Assembly: GCA_964522015.1 (NCBI GenBank)
Contig: CAZFST010000014.1
Location: 30,294-94,293, forward strand
Reading direction: 5' to 3'
Length of the DNA: 64,000 bases
From: QQWI01 sp964522015
Lineage (GTDB): Bacteria; Bacillota; Clostridia; Peptostreptococcales; Acidaminobacteraceae
Under the pieces are notes generated by a model. That model made no database searches. It was not told the DNA's origin and saw only the letters and a list, made by a program, of their open reading frames with translations. The position numbers and the translations under genes were made by a program. This document shows positions 43,031 through 53,013 of the stretch, piece after piece (the first letter of the stretch is position 1; each line of letters begins with the position of its first letter).

Positions 43031-45858
43031 TGGCAAAACGCGATCAAAAGACAATGAAGTCCAGTGACAATCAGAATACAACCAAGTCCAGTGACAATGG
43101 ACAGAATCAGTTTGACAAGCATGGCCGGTTTAATTTTGCAAATAACTGGGACGAAGTGGCAGGAAGACCCTACCGCCAAGAAATATTGGATCTGGCCAAT
43201 AAAATCGGCAGAACCAAGGCTGGTACCAGTAGAGAAGCCATTCCATTTGGTCCTGAATACTACTGTCTGGAGCCAATTTTAGATGCCTACCAAGCGAAAA
43301 TTGCCATGCACTTGGCTTTCAGAGAAAAGCGTAGCGCCCAAGATATCGTTTCCCTTTCAAACGAACCTTACGAAAAAGTCAAAGGGGCCCTGGACCACAT
43401 TGCTTGGGCAGGGGCTGCTTTCGTGAACACGGTGGATGGGGTAGACATGTACTGGCAAGACATTTTTGTCCCGGGTCACTTGGAACTGATCAATAATAAT
43501 AAAGAACTGGTGGCTAAATTTCCAATGGTGGCAGAGGCATTTTACTATTTTGGTAGTAAAAAAGGGCCTATGGCTGCTGGTATTATGCCTATTGGTGCTG
43601 GTCCTATGCGAGTTTTACCCATTCAGCGGGCCATTGATGGCAATTCAAGAAGAGCTTCTTATGAAGAATTATCGGTCCATCTTAACGAAGCCACTGTCTT
43701 TTCTGTGTCTGATTGTTCTTGTCGGACATCAAGGGAGGCCATGGGTGAAGGGTGCGGTCACTTAAAAGAAGAGATGTGCATTCAAATGGACCATGCGGCT
43801 GAGTATTATATTAAAACCGGCCGTGGCAAGGAAATCACTAAAGAAGAAGCCTTTGAGATTATCAAGCGGGCAGAAGATAACGGTCTGATGCATTCTGTGC
43901 CAAATTTAGATACACCGGGACATACCCATGCTATCTGTAATTGCTGTGGTTGTGGCTGTTATGCCATGCGCCTTGCCAATGAGTTCTTAAATAATGATAT
44001 CGTTCGTTCAAATTATAAATCTGTTGTGGATGAAACAAAATGTGTTGCTTGCGGTGAATGTGTCGATGTTTGTCCCACCAATGCTTTGAGACTGGGGCAG
44101 AAGCTTTGCACCAATACACCCATTGATGAAAAGATGATCAATGAAACCCCAAGAAATAATGAATGGCCTGAGGAAAAATGGAATAGTGATTATAGAACTA
44201 ACCGTCAAAACACCTTGGACTCTGGTACGGCCCCTTGTATTACCAACTGTCCAGCCCATATCCCGGTTCAGGGTTATATAAAACTTGCAGCTCAAGGGAA
44301 ATACAGTGAAGCTTTAGAACTGATTAAAAAGCACAATCCGCTACCGGCGGTGTGCGGTCGCATTTGTCCAAAGCTTTGTGAAGAGGATTGTACTCGTGGT
44401 GATTTTGACGAGGCTGTAGCAGTTGACGATGTTAAAAAATTCATCGCGCAAAAGGACTTAGAAGCGGGCACTCGCTTTATACCAAAGAAACGACATGATT
44501 ACAGCGATAAGAAAATCGCCATTATAGGGTCTGGACCTTCAGGTTTGACTTGCGCATATGACTTAGCCATGGATGGTTATGATGTCACTGTTTTTGAGAG
44601 GGAGAGAAAACTGGGGGGCATGCTGTCCTTGGGTATTCCATCTTACCGATTGGAAAAAGACGTTTTAGACGCTGAAATCGATGTGATTCGCGAAATGGGC
44701 GTTAAGTTTGAAACTGGGGTTTCCGTGGGTTCAGATTTAACCCTTCAAGACTTAAGAGCCAGAGGTTTCGATGGATTCTTTGTTGCCATTGGTGCCCAGT
44801 CTGGTAGAAAATTAGGCATTGCCGGCGAAGATGCCCCTGGTGTCCTTAGTGGGGTTGAATTTTTAAGAGGTGTGAACCTAGGGGAACCATCTCCAGTAAA
44901 GGGCAATGTGGTAGTGATTGGTGGCGGTAACGTGGCCATTGACGTGGCAAGAAGCGCTGTGAGACTCCCAGGTGTCAATCAGTCCATGCTTTATTGTCTT
45001 GAATCCAGAGAGCAAATGCCAGCCCATAAAGACGAAGTATTAGAGGCACTGGACGAAGCCGTTGCTATCAATAATGGTTGGGGGCCAACCAAGATTGTGA
45101 CTGAAGGCGACCAGGTTAAAGCCGTTGAGTTTCAGCGCTGTGTGTCCACTTTGGATGAGTCGGGACGCTTTAACCCTAAGTTTGATGGGACTCAAAACAT
45201 CACTGTTCCTTGCGATTATGTACTTTTGTCAGTGGGTCAAACCTATGACTACGGCAATCTCTTTGCAGGGGAAGGGGTTAAACTCAGTGCAAGGGGTACG
45301 ATTGAAGTCAACCCAATCACCCTTCAATCCTCAAAAGCGGATATTTTTGCAGGAGGAGATGTAGCAACAGGGCCAAGACTGGCCATTGATGCCATTGCAG
45401 CTGGTAAAGAAGCCGCTGTATCCCTTCACAGATATGTTCAAAAGGGCCAATCCCTATTATTCGGTAGAGATCGTCAAGACTATAAGATGTTTGATAAGGG
45501 AAATCTGGCCACCATCGTGGACTATGATGGTACTGAAAGACAGCATATTGAACATATAGAGGGTAAGGTTTCCAAAAAGACCTTCAATGATTTAAGAGGG
45601 GTCTTTACAGAGGAGCAGATTAAGAAAGAAACGGCCAGATGCCTGGGCTGCGGCGCAACAAAAGTGGATGAATACCTTTGCGTTGGCTGTGGGGCCTGTA
45701 CCCTACGGTGTAAATTTGAAGCCATTAAGCTTGAGCGGGTATACGATGTGAAGGGCTTTGACATTAACAAATTGCCAAAGGCTGTTATGAAAAAGGCTCT
45801 GTCACGTAAGGTTAAAATTGCTATTAAGAAGATCATACCATTTGCGAAGGTGCGCTAA
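43030..45858 (+). CDS. Multi-cluster Fe-S/FAD NAD(P)H oxidoreductase (GltD/NfnB-like) with extra N-terminal Cys domain
   Basis: A 942-residue soluble protein. Residues ~1-220 are of unknown fold. A Cys-rich segment at ~226-311 (SDCSCRTSREAMGEGCGHL, HAICNCCGCGCY) precedes a ferredoxin motif CVACGECVDVCP (~337). Next is a GltD-type core with CITNCPAHIPV and CGRICPKLCEEDC (~402-450), FAD site IAIIGSGPSGL (~495) and NAD(P)H site VVVIGGGNVAID (~627). A C-terminal CLGCGAT/CVGCGACTLRC pair (~870-890) likely carries further clusters. The core resembles glutamate synthase small subunit and NfnB. Electrons would pass from NAD(P)H through FAD to Fe-S clusters and a partner. It sits between hypB and hypA. 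Confidence 0.9.
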   Translation: MAKRDQKTMKSSDNQNTTKSSDNGQNQFDKHGRFNFANNWDEVAGRPYRQEILDLANKIGRTKAGTSREAIPFGPEYYCLEPILDAYQAKIAMHLAFREKRSAQDIVSLSNEPYEKVKGALDHIAWAGAAFVNTVDGVDMYWQDIFVPGHLELINNNKELVAKFPMVAEAFYYFGSKKGPMAAGIMPIGAGPMRVLPIQRAIDGNSRRASYEELSVHLNEATVFSVSDCSCRTSREAMGEGCGHLKEEMCIQMDHAAEYYIKTGRGKEITKEEAFEIIKRAEDNGLMHSVPNLDTPGHTHAICNCCGCGCYAMRLANEFLNNDIVRSNYKSVVDETKCVACGECVDVCPTNALRLGQKLCTNTPIDEKMINETPRNNEWPEEKWNSDYRTNRQNTLDSGTAPCITNCPAHIPVQGYIKLAAQGKYSEALELIKKHNPLPAVCGRICPKLCEEDCTRGDFDEAVAVDDVKKFIAQKDLEAGTRFIPKKRHDYSDKKIAIIGSGPSGLTCAYDLAMDGYDVTVFERERKLGGMLSLGIPSYRLEKDVLDAEIDVIREMGVKFETGVSVGSDLTLQDLRARGFDGFFVAIGAQSGRKLGIAGEDAPGVLSGVEFLRGVNLGEPSPVKGNVVVIGGGNVAIDVARSAVRLPGVNQSMLYCLESREQMPAHKDEVLEALDEAVAINNGWGPTKIVTEGDQVKAVEFQRCVSTLDESGRFNPKFDGTQNITVPCDYVLLSVGQTYDYGNLFAGEGVKLSARGTIEVNPITLQSSKADIFAGGDVATGPRLAIDAIAAGKEAAVSLHRYVQKGQSLLFGRDRQDYKMFDKGNLATIVDYDGTERQHIEHIEGKVSKKTFNDLRGVFTEEQIKKETARCLGCGATKVDEYLCVGCGACTLRCKFEAIKLERVYDVKGFDINKLPKAVMKKALSRKVKIAIKKIIPFAKVR

Positions 45859-45900
45859 GAGAAAACGGTAAGAAGCCAAACTTAGATAAGAGGGGTTGTT

Positions 45901-46242
45901 ATGCATGAACTTGGCATTGTGTACGAGGTTATCAAGGTGGTAGACAGCTTTGTACAAGAAAATCAGATTACCCATGTTGAGAAAATTATATTAGAAATAG
46001 GCCAATTATCCCAAGCAATCCCACGGTTTATTGAGTCCTGTTATCCAGCAGCTGTGGATGGTACAGCCTATGAGGCTACCAGCCTGGAGATTATCACCCT
46101 CCCTGCAATTGGCCAGTGCACCTCATGTCAAACCCACTATAACATTGTGGACAATCGGAAAGTGTGTCCCACTTGTGCCAGTGAGAATTTTAAATTGATC
46201 AGTGGTCAAGAGTTTAGTATTAAAGAGATTGTAGCTTATTAA
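45901..46242 (+). CDS. hypA: Nickel metallochaperone HypA
   Basis: A 113-residue protein starting MHELGIV, where Met1-His2-Glu3 form the nickel site. Two CxxC pairs (CTSCQ and CPTCA, ~75 and ~92) make the structural zinc site. It hands nickel to the target enzyme with HypB. It starts 42 bp after the oxidoreductase with GAGGGG upstream, and is the last gene of the operon. Confidence 0.95.
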   Translation: MHELGIVYEVIKVVDSFVQENQITHVEKIILEIGQLSQAIPRFIESCYPAAVDGTAYEATSLEIITLPAIGQCTSCQTHYNIVDNRKVCPTCASENFKLISGQEFSIKEIVAY

Positions 46243-46293
46243 GATGGTATTTGCCTATGTGGTACATGTGGGTATAAGCCGTAAAAAAAATCC

Positions 46294-46340
46294 AACCCGT
46301 GAATATTTCGATTAATCGAAATATTCACGGGTTTTTTTTT
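46294..46340 (+). terminator. Strong intrinsic terminator
   Basis: A perfect 40-bp palindrome (46294-46333), able to pair with only the central bases as loop, runs into T9. It ends the hyp operon. Confidence 0.92.
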
Positions 46341-46347
46341 GCTTTTC

Positions 46348-46376
46348 TTGGTATGATGAAATGGTGATAATAAAAT
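46348..46376 (+). promoter_or_regulatory. Promoter of the pseudo-peptidase ABC operon
   Basis: TTGGTA (46348-46353) and TAAAAT (46371-46376) are 17 bp apart, 38 bp before the first start. Confidence 0.6.
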
Positions 46377-46414
46377 AGTTAACAATTTAGAGGGTGAAAT
46401 TTTGGGGGAAACAT

Positions 46415-48748
46415 ATGTTGAAATTCAATCGGAGTACTTACTTAAGGGGATTCATACTAGCCACCCTAATGGTTACTGTGGTACTCGTGCCAATACTTTC
46501 TAAAAAAACAGAAGTGGGACTTGGTGCGCAGACAGTGGCTACCCAGGAAATGATGAAAACCATAGAAGCCTTATCAGGTGATGGTTTTGAGGGCCGTCTT
46601 TGTGGCAGTGATGGGAATCGCTTGGCCATGGATTTGGTGATCAAGACCCTAAAATCATTGAAGATTGAGCCTGGTGCCCAAGATGGCAGCTATGAGCAAC
46701 CCTTCAAGACCATCATCCCGCAAATAGATAAGGAGTCTGTTTTTACGATAGGCAAAACAGACAGTTTCACACTCTATGAGGATTATAATGCACTGCCTTA
46801 CATGAATGGGGCAGGTATTGATTTTCAAGGTGAAATGATATTGGTGGGATCGGATTTGATGAGGGTACCCCCTGAAATGATCAAAGATCGCTTGGTGGTG
46901 GTGGAGGCCACCAGAATTCTGCCGGATTGGGTGGCATATGTTCAGGAGATGGGTGCAAAGGGGATGCTATGCAGTTCAGATGCCCAGTTATTCGGCGGCA
47001 CCTTACCCATTGCCAGTCAAAAGAACATCAGCATCAGGGGTAAGACTGGGGAGTCCTTATTTATGGGCTATATCTCAGGGCCTGCTTACATAAGCTTAAA
47101 AGAAACGGCACAATCAAGGGATCTGGGCATCATCCCAAATGTGACTTTAAAGGTGAACATGGCATTTCCCGTGGTGAAGACCGCCAATGTCATCGGAATT
47201 TTAAAAGGCAATCCCAGGGCGGATCGGGTATTGATGCTATCTGCCAATCTGGATGGTCTGGGAATGGGACCCAAGGGTCAAGTTTTTAGCGGTGCTGCTA
47301 AAGAAGCTGCCAGTATGGCCTCATTGCTAGAGGTAGCAAGAATACTGTCAACTGAGGACAATCTCCCTTATCGTCAGATTGTCTTTACCTTCTGGAATGG
47401 TCAGCAACAAGATGATGCCGGTTCAGAGCATTATCTTGCGCACCCCCTCTATCCTCTTGAGAAGACCACTCTGATTCATCTGGATGCCATCGGCATTCCT
47501 TCCTTAGCCGGACTTCAAATTCAGTCAGACAATACAACTTCATCCATCTTAAGAGATCAGCTCTATGACTACGCACAGGATATGGGGTTGACTGTGGAAA
47601 AGACAAGACAGACCACCTCTATCGGCAGCCGATTTGTGGATAAAGATGTGCCAACCATGGTTTTAGGAGGCTCCCGAGATGAAACCTATCCAGAGGCCAC
47701 CTATGGTGACAAACCTGATAAGCTTGATGTGGCAGTCATCGAGGACACCGTCACGCTGGTTCTGGGTTATATCGCAAAAGAACTCTACCCGAGCCCCCTT
47801 GTGGATTATCTGACCCCCCTTGAAGTCGGACTCTTGGCAGTGGTTGTGCTGGCCGGTTTGGTCAGCGCGCCTGTACGCAGGTTCTATGGCAAGGTAGTCC
47901 CCTATGCTGCAGTTGTGGTGATGCTGGCTTTTTTGGTCACCATTCGCCAGTCCACCGATGTGCGCAATATTCAGGGCACCCTAACCACCAATTTTTCTTT
48001 CTATTTGACCCTAAAGCAAACCGTCTTCTACCTCCGCGGTCTCATTGCCCCAAGCTATTATAGCGGTCAGACCCTTGGCAATATCGTCATGGTGATTAAA
48101 GAGGCCAGCTTCTTAAGCATCAAGCTGATCGGGGCATCTCTAAGCCTTGCCATGATTGCCGGTCTTTTGCGGGGTATCTTTGAGAGTTATCAGGCAAAGC
48201 CCATCAATATGCGGTCCCTTGGCACCCTGATGCTATTCTCCATACCCGATGTCTTTGTGGTGCTCTTGGGCTTGTTTGGTTACACCTATCTGTATCGCCA
48301 TTTTCCACAGCTGGGAAACTACCCTTGGCTAAAGGGATTCTTGCTGCCTGTGGCGGTTTTGGCAATCATACCCACCATCTATGTTTCCCGCATAACAGCC
48401 ATTGTGGTCCACGAAGAGCTGGAAAAGGACTACATACGTGCCGCCAAAGCCCTAGGCTACCCTCGAAAAAAAATATTTGCCACGGAGCTGCTGCCAGCAG
48501 TGATTTTCAGAGTGCTGGACACCTTGCCGACACTGATGACCATGCTCTTATCCAATATGATCATTGTAGAGTATCTTTTTAACTACAACGGCATCGGCTA
48601 TTTTCTTCTTTACCTCTACAGACAACAGGATATCCAGCGGTTTGTCCCAATGGCAATTGTTCTAGGCTTAATTTATGCCATCTTTGTCCGCGGTATACAG
48701 ACAGTAGGCAATCACTTCAATCCAGCCAAAAGAGGGGGGAGCCGATGA
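46415..48748 (+). CDS. M28-like ectodomain fused to an OppB-type ABC permease
   Basis: About 777 residues from ATG 46415, with GGGGG six bases upstream. Helix ~11-30 is followed by a large extracytoplasmic region (~31-455) with an M28 aminopeptidase fold. Metal and catalytic residues are missing: SANLDGLG has Asn for His (~277), SGAAKEAAS has Lys for the bridging Asp (~293), and WNGQQQDD has Gln for both Glu (~329). Residues ~465-777 are a DppB-type permease with EAA loop EELEKDYIRAAKALGYPRKKIFATELLPAVI. The stop overlaps the next start (ATGA). No binding protein is in the operon, so the pseudo-peptidase may capture substrate. I know of no characterised homologue. Confidence 0.85.
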   Translation: MLKFNRSTYLRGFILATLMVTVVLVPILSKKTEVGLGAQTVATQEMMKTIEALSGDGFEGRLCGSDGNRLAMDLVIKTLKSLKIEPGAQDGSYEQPFKTIIPQIDKESVFTIGKTDSFTLYEDYNALPYMNGAGIDFQGEMILVGSDLMRVPPEMIKDRLVVVEATRILPDWVAYVQEMGAKGMLCSSDAQLFGGTLPIASQKNISIRGKTGESLFMGYISGPAYISLKETAQSRDLGIIPNVTLKVNMAFPVVKTANVIGILKGNPRADRVLMLSANLDGLGMGPKGQVFSGAAKEAASMASLLEVARILSTEDNLPYRQIVFTFWNGQQQDDAGSEHYLAHPLYPLEKTTLIHLDAIGIPSLAGLQIQSDNTTSSILRDQLYDYAQDMGLTVEKTRQTTSIGSRFVDKDVPTMVLGGSRDETYPEATYGDKPDKLDVAVIEDTVTLVLGYIAKELYPSPLVDYLTPLEVGLLAVVVLAGLVSAPVRRFYGKVVPYAAVVVMLAFLVTIRQSTDVRNIQGTLTTNFSFYLTLKQTVFYLRGLIAPSYYSGQTLGNIVMVIKEASFLSIKLIGASLSLAMIAGLLRGIFESYQAKPINMRSLGTLMLFSIPDVFVVLLGLFGYTYLYRHFPQLGNYPWLKGFLLPVAVLAIIPTIYVSRITAIVVHEELEKDYIRAAKALGYPRKKIFATELLPAVIFRVLDTLPTLMTMLLSNMIIVEYLFNYNGIGYFLLYLYRQQDIQRFVPMAIVLGLIYAIFVRGIQTVGNHFNPAKRGGSR

Positions 48749-51120
48749 TGCCAGGGAAGAAGACTATGGAAAAATCAAATCAGCAGGTAAAGCGCCCTAG
48801 AAAAATGAAGCCCCTTAACATGCCTCTTATGATTGGAACCGTGATTTTAGTGATGATTCTCTTTGTCATGCTCTTTCCCCAATGGTTGACAGACAAGAGT
48901 CCTTATACCGTTCAACAGCTCCGCTTTTTATCCCAAGATGGCAAATTTGCCATGGAGAAGGCCCCTTTTGTGCCTTCGGCAGAATTTATCTTTGGAACCG
49001 ATGATTTAGGTCGGGATATATGGAGCTATATCATCTATGGTACGCGCATGACCATAGGGCTGGGCATACTCACGGCTCTAAGCCAGTTCCTCATCGCTTT
49101 GCCCATGGCCCTTTTGGGCGGAACTGGACACAGGGGGGTCAAATCTCTAATTTATCACACCAACCTCTTCTTCTGTGCGATACCGGCTCTGCTACTGAGC
49201 ATTTTAGTCCTTCAGATCGATTTTTTTGGCAGCCTCAATCGCATGCAATCCCTATTGGTGTTTGTCTGTGTGTTGACCTTGGTGGGGTGGCCAAAGCTAG
49301 GCATGCTCCTTACAGAGCGGGTGGAGAGACTGAATAGTCAGGCCTTTATTCTGGGTGAAGTCGCCATCGGGAAAAAAAAGTGGCGCATAGCCCTTGAAAA
49401 TCTGGTGCCCCACCTGGTGCCAGAGGTGGTCGTCCTCTTCTTTATGGAGGTGGCCAGAAATCTGTCCATGATGATGCAGTTGGGCTTGTTCGGCGTCTTT
49501 ATCGGCAATCTACGGCTGGTGCTGGACTCGCAAAATGGGGTCATGACTTATTTCAATATCAGCTACGAACCAGAATGGGCCAGTATGCTTAGCACCTCTC
49601 GAACCTATTTGACGATAGCCCCATGGACGGTGATTTTTCCTGCCCTTGCGTTTTTTATCAGCGTATTGGGCTTCAACCTCTTTGGCGAAGGCCTGCGCAA
49701 TCGTCTGCAACTAAAGAATTCCATCTTGATTCCCACCGTGCGAGAGTTCTTGATTTTAGATTATAAAGGGCTTTTCAGGCGTTTGAAGCCATACAAGCGC
49801 CGGTTATTTGTGGGTGCTCTGTCTGTGGTGGCATTGGCGGTCTTGACCTTTGCCAATCAGCCCCGGTATGATTTTTTCATACCAGAAGGGTCAGATTTCC
49901 CTGCATCCCAGGTGATGATAGGTACTGAAGCGGCTAATGAGAGTGCAGGGGCTATTTCAAATGCCATGGCAGAGCTGGGACTTGAGCCTGTGTCAGGTGA
50001 GAATTACACCATGACCTATGACATGGGTCAGGTTTCTCAACTGGTAGAGCAGCACATGACACTGGGTGAGACAGAACTTGAGCCCAATGTGGATTTTGGC
50101 TATATCAGCGTGGGGGAAGTCAAAGCATCTGGTGATGCTTCAAGTGACGTATCAGGCCAGGTGGTGGATGCCACCGATATGGATTTGATTTCCATGACAG
50201 ATTTTAATGTGTTTGAAAACTCTTTTGTACTTTTGGATTCAGCTTATTATAATGATGGCTTTATCGGGTTTTGGATTTCTAAAATCAGTCAGGTGGTCCA
50301 TGTAAAAGGGGTGCTGCTCTTGGCCAGGGAGGGAGAATCCTTGGCCTCGCCCATCACGGAAAAGGCGGTAAATGGGGGTAACGCTCAGGGTGATGGGGGT
50401 GCCACCCCGGTTATCAGGGTTTCCCGCGGGGTGGGCGAGCTGCTGAGGCAAGAGCCGGGTCTAGTGCTAAGTACCCGGGCCACCACCAAGGCTTTGGGTG
50501 GTCAGGGGCGCAATGTGGTGGGGCTTTTTCGGGGCAGTGAGCAGGCGCTGCAAGATGAGGTCATTGCCATCGGGCTTAGCTACAACTACTTGGACCAAAA
50601 GGGCAAGGAAACATTGGCCTTCAATATCGCCTTGATGAAACACCTATGCTCTCTCAACAATAACCGGCGATCCCTGATGTTTATTTTTATGGATGGGACC
50701 CTAACCGATGCTTATCACGGGATCTATGAATTTTCTAAGGATGTGCCTGTGAGCCCACAAAAGGTAAAGGTCTATTTGGATTTAACAGGGTTAAACACGG
50801 GTATAGCCACAAGTTCAGGTAAGTCTATGCAAGCTACTGAAGATATGCTTGCTTTTAGTACCCGTCAATCACCTGCTACGAGACAATTCGCATGGAGCCT
50901 TGGTCAGATGTTAAGCGATGCTTTTAAGCGCGAGGGCATCACAACCCGTGGCATTGAAAGTACAAAGGCTGGTGCTGAGTACTGGTTTATCGAGAAGAAT
51001 GCCTATAATGCCATGTTTTGGGAAGCGGGGATTGCCTCCTTAATCATCGGCGGCGAGACCCAAGATTTAGAGGCCTTAGGCAGCATCTTGCTAGAAGTCA
51101 TAGGAAAGAACAACTACTGA
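48745..51120 (+). CDS. OppC-type ABC permease fused to a C-terminal M28-like ectodomain
   Basis: A 791-residue mirror of the preceding protein. Residues ~1-345 are a DppC-type permease with FGTDDLGRDIWSYIIYGTRMTIGLG and the EAA-like AFILGEVAIGKKKWRIALENLVPH. An added helix at ~368-386 sends the C terminus (~387-791) outside the membrane. There NVVGLFRGSEQALQDEVIAIGLSYNYLDQ aligns with the start of the M28 catalytic core, but Ser-x-Asn replaces His-x-Asp. The DNASG and GEE motifs are absent (MDGTLTDAYHG). The fold relation is clear in the first fusion and weaker here. Ribosome site GGGGGGAG lies in the end of the upstream gene. Confidence 0.82.
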   Translation: MMPGKKTMEKSNQQVKRPRKMKPLNMPLMIGTVILVMILFVMLFPQWLTDKSPYTVQQLRFLSQDGKFAMEKAPFVPSAEFIFGTDDLGRDIWSYIIYGTRMTIGLGILTALSQFLIALPMALLGGTGHRGVKSLIYHTNLFFCAIPALLLSILVLQIDFFGSLNRMQSLLVFVCVLTLVGWPKLGMLLTERVERLNSQAFILGEVAIGKKKWRIALENLVPHLVPEVVVLFFMEVARNLSMMMQLGLFGVFIGNLRLVLDSQNGVMTYFNISYEPEWASMLSTSRTYLTIAPWTVIFPALAFFISVLGFNLFGEGLRNRLQLKNSILIPTVREFLILDYKGLFRRLKPYKRRLFVGALSVVALAVLTFANQPRYDFFIPEGSDFPASQVMIGTEAANESAGAISNAMAELGLEPVSGENYTMTYDMGQVSQLVEQHMTLGETELEPNVDFGYISVGEVKASGDASSDVSGQVVDATDMDLISMTDFNVFENSFVLLDSAYYNDGFIGFWISKISQVVHVKGVLLLAREGESLASPITEKAVNGGNAQGDGGATPVIRVSRGVGELLRQEPGLVLSTRATTKALGGQGRNVVGLFRGSEQALQDEVIAIGLSYNYLDQKGKETLAFNIALMKHLCSLNNNRRSLMFIFMDGTLTDAYHGIYEFSKDVPVSPQKVKVYLDLTGLNTGIATSSGKSMQATEDMLAFSTRQSPATRQFAWSLGQMLSDAFKREGITTRGIESTKAGAEYWFIEKNAYNAMFWEAGIASLIIGGETQDLEALGSILLEVIGKNNY

Positions 51121-51188
51121 CGTGATTAGTAGGGTAGGCAGAATTAAAAGGTGGCTGTCTGTTAGAAGGGAGATGCAGGTGAAGCGAT

Positions 51189-52190
51189 ATGATTAAACCC
51201 TTAATTCAACTGAAACATGTCAAGGTCTCTTTTTACCATAAGCACCAAGCCATCCAAGTTGTACGTGGGGTGAGCATTGATGTGTATCCTGGGGAAATCG
51301 TCGGTATTCTCGGGGAATCTGGCAGCGGCAAAACCGTTGCTGCCACTTCCATCCTGCGGCTTCATGAGCCGGGGGAAAGCAGCATAGACGCAGGCGAGAT
51401 TTACTTTGAGAATCGTGATCTATTGCAGTTAAGCGAAAGAGAGATGCTAGCCATAAGAGGTAAACGAATCGCTTATATCTTTCAAAATCCATCTGCAGCC
51501 CTCAATCCATATAAGACCATTGGCAAGCAATTGCAGAGCCTTTTGAAGAATCATAAGATCGCAGCTACATTTGAGGACATCCTTGGTGCTTTAGAAGAAG
51601 TCGGCATCGATAATCCTGAGCAAGTATATAGCATGTATCCTGGGCAGCTCAGTGGCGGACAAAACCAAAGGATTATGATTGCTCAAGCAATTTTGTGCAA
51701 GCCGGATCTTTTGATAGCGGATGAGCCAACCAGCGCAATAGACGCTTCTTTGAGTCGGAAGGTGCTCAACCTGTTGAAGTCCCTGAATCAGAAATATGGC
51801 ATGTCAATCTTGATCATCACCCATGACTTTGATGTTGCAAAATATCTGTGTCATCGATTGGTGATCATGTATGGTGGGTTAGTGATGGAGTCTGGGGGCA
51901 TGAGTGATATCTTTACTGAGCCACTGCATCCTTATACCCAGGCCTTGATGAAATGTGCCCTATCTTTGGATGAAGAGGTGATTGGGTCTGAAAGGGTCGT
52001 TTATGCACTTGAAGGCACACCCTTGACGCCAAAAGAGTTTAAGGATGGGTGTCCGTTTTTTAATCGTTGTGGGGTACGTCAGGGTGTTTGCGATACTTCA
52101 ATGCCAGAAATGAGGTCGGTGACCGATTTAGAATTAGAACTTGAACACGCCGTCCGTTGTGTACGTTTTCAAGAGGGGGTGGCAGGATGA
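51189..52190 (+). CDS. Peptide-type ABC transporter ATPase (OppD-like)
   Basis: A 333-residue ATPase with Walker A GESGSGKTV, signature LSGGQNQR and Walker B LLIADEPTSAID. The C-terminal oligopeptide tail has the Cys-rich CPFFNRCGVRQGVCDTSMPEM, typical of OppD/DppD. It follows the two fused permeases by 68 bp, and its stop overlaps the next start (ATGA). It energises the transporter formed by the pseudo-peptidase permeases. Confidence 0.92.
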   Translation: MIKPLIQLKHVKVSFYHKHQAIQVVRGVSIDVYPGEIVGILGESGSGKTVAATSILRLHEPGESSIDAGEIYFENRDLLQLSEREMLAIRGKRIAYIFQNPSAALNPYKTIGKQLQSLLKNHKIAATFEDILGALEEVGIDNPEQVYSMYPGQLSGGQNQRIMIAQAILCKPDLLIADEPTSAIDASLSRKVLNLLKSLNQKYGMSILIITHDFDVAKYLCHRLVIMYGGLVMESGGMSDIFTEPLHPYTQALMKCALSLDEEVIGSERVVYALEGTPLTPKEFKDGCPFFNRCGVRQGVCDTSMPEMRSVTDLELELEHAVRCVRFQEGVAG

Positions 52191-52978
52191 CAACTGAAAA
52201 GTCTGCACCAGTGTTATCGGTCTTAAATCTGAGTAAGTCCTATACCGTCAAAACCAAGCTCTTCGGTGGGGCGGAGACGATTCAGGCAGTCAAGCAGATT
52301 TCATTTGAGGTCGGGGAGGAAGAAATCTTAGGATTGATAGGGGAAAGCGGCTGCGGCAAGAGCACGACTGCATTATTGCTACTTGGCTTATTGGAACCTT
52401 CTTCTGGTGAAGTCAAACTCTTTGATCAAGAGATAACAAAGCTGTCACAGGGTAAAATGCGACCCATTCGTAAGGATCTACAGATTGTTTTTCAACATAC
52501 TAAGGCAGTGCTAGATCCCAAAATGAGCATTTATGAATTGATTCGGGAGCCCCTGAAAATCCACAGAATCGTGCCAGAAGAAGGAATGGACACTGAAGTC
52601 AAACGGATTATGGGCTTGGTGGGACTGCCTCAGAATGAAGGCTATAAATTTCCGAGCCAGTTCAGCGGGGGCCAAAATCAACGGGTGATAATCGCCCGTG
52701 CCATAGCCACCAGACCAAAGCTGATCATTTGCGATGAACCGGTATCTGCCTTGGACGTCTCCGTCCAGGGGCAGATATTGAATCTACTGATGGATTTGAA
52801 AAAGGAATTGAAGCTGTCTTATGTTTTTATCTCCCACGACCTTAAGGTGATTCGTCACATGTGTCACCGTTTGGCGGTCATGTACAAAGGTGAGATTGTT
52901 GAGATCGGAGAAACCTGGGATGTGCTCAAGAATCCAAAGCATGCCCATACTAAAGCATTGATTGAGGGCATGCTGTGA
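52187..52978 (+). CDS. Peptide-type ABC transporter ATPase (OppF-like)
   Basis: About 263 residues from ATG 52187, which overlaps the oppD stop. It has Walker A GESGCGKST, signature FSGGQNQRV and Walker B LIICDEPVSALD. It lacks the C-terminal Cys-containing tail of longer OppF proteins. Together with the OppD-like subunit it supplies the two nucleotide-binding sites. Confidence 0.92.
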   Translation: MTTEKSAPVLSVLNLSKSYTVKTKLFGGAETIQAVKQISFEVGEEEILGLIGESGCGKSTTALLLLGLLEPSSGEVKLFDQEITKLSQGKMRPIRKDLQIVFQHTKAVLDPKMSIYELIREPLKIHRIVPEEGMDTEVKRIMGLVGLPQNEGYKFPSQFSGGQNQRVIIARAIATRPKLIICDEPVSALDVSVQGQILNLLMDLKKELKLSYVFISHDLKVIRHMCHRLAVMYKGEIVEIGETWDVLKNPKHAHTKALIEGML

Positions 52979-53013
52979 TGCATAGCACAAGAAAATCTTT
53001 GAGGAGGTAAAGG

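Noticed and set aside
46415..48748. Fusion produced by assembly error between a peptidase and a permease
   Set aside because: The next gene shows the reciprocal fusion (permease then ectodomain) with tight ATGA coupling, so two independent errors are unlikely.
46415..51120. Functional secreted M28 aminopeptidases
   Set aside because: The residues that bind zinc or act in catalysis are substituted in both ectodomains.
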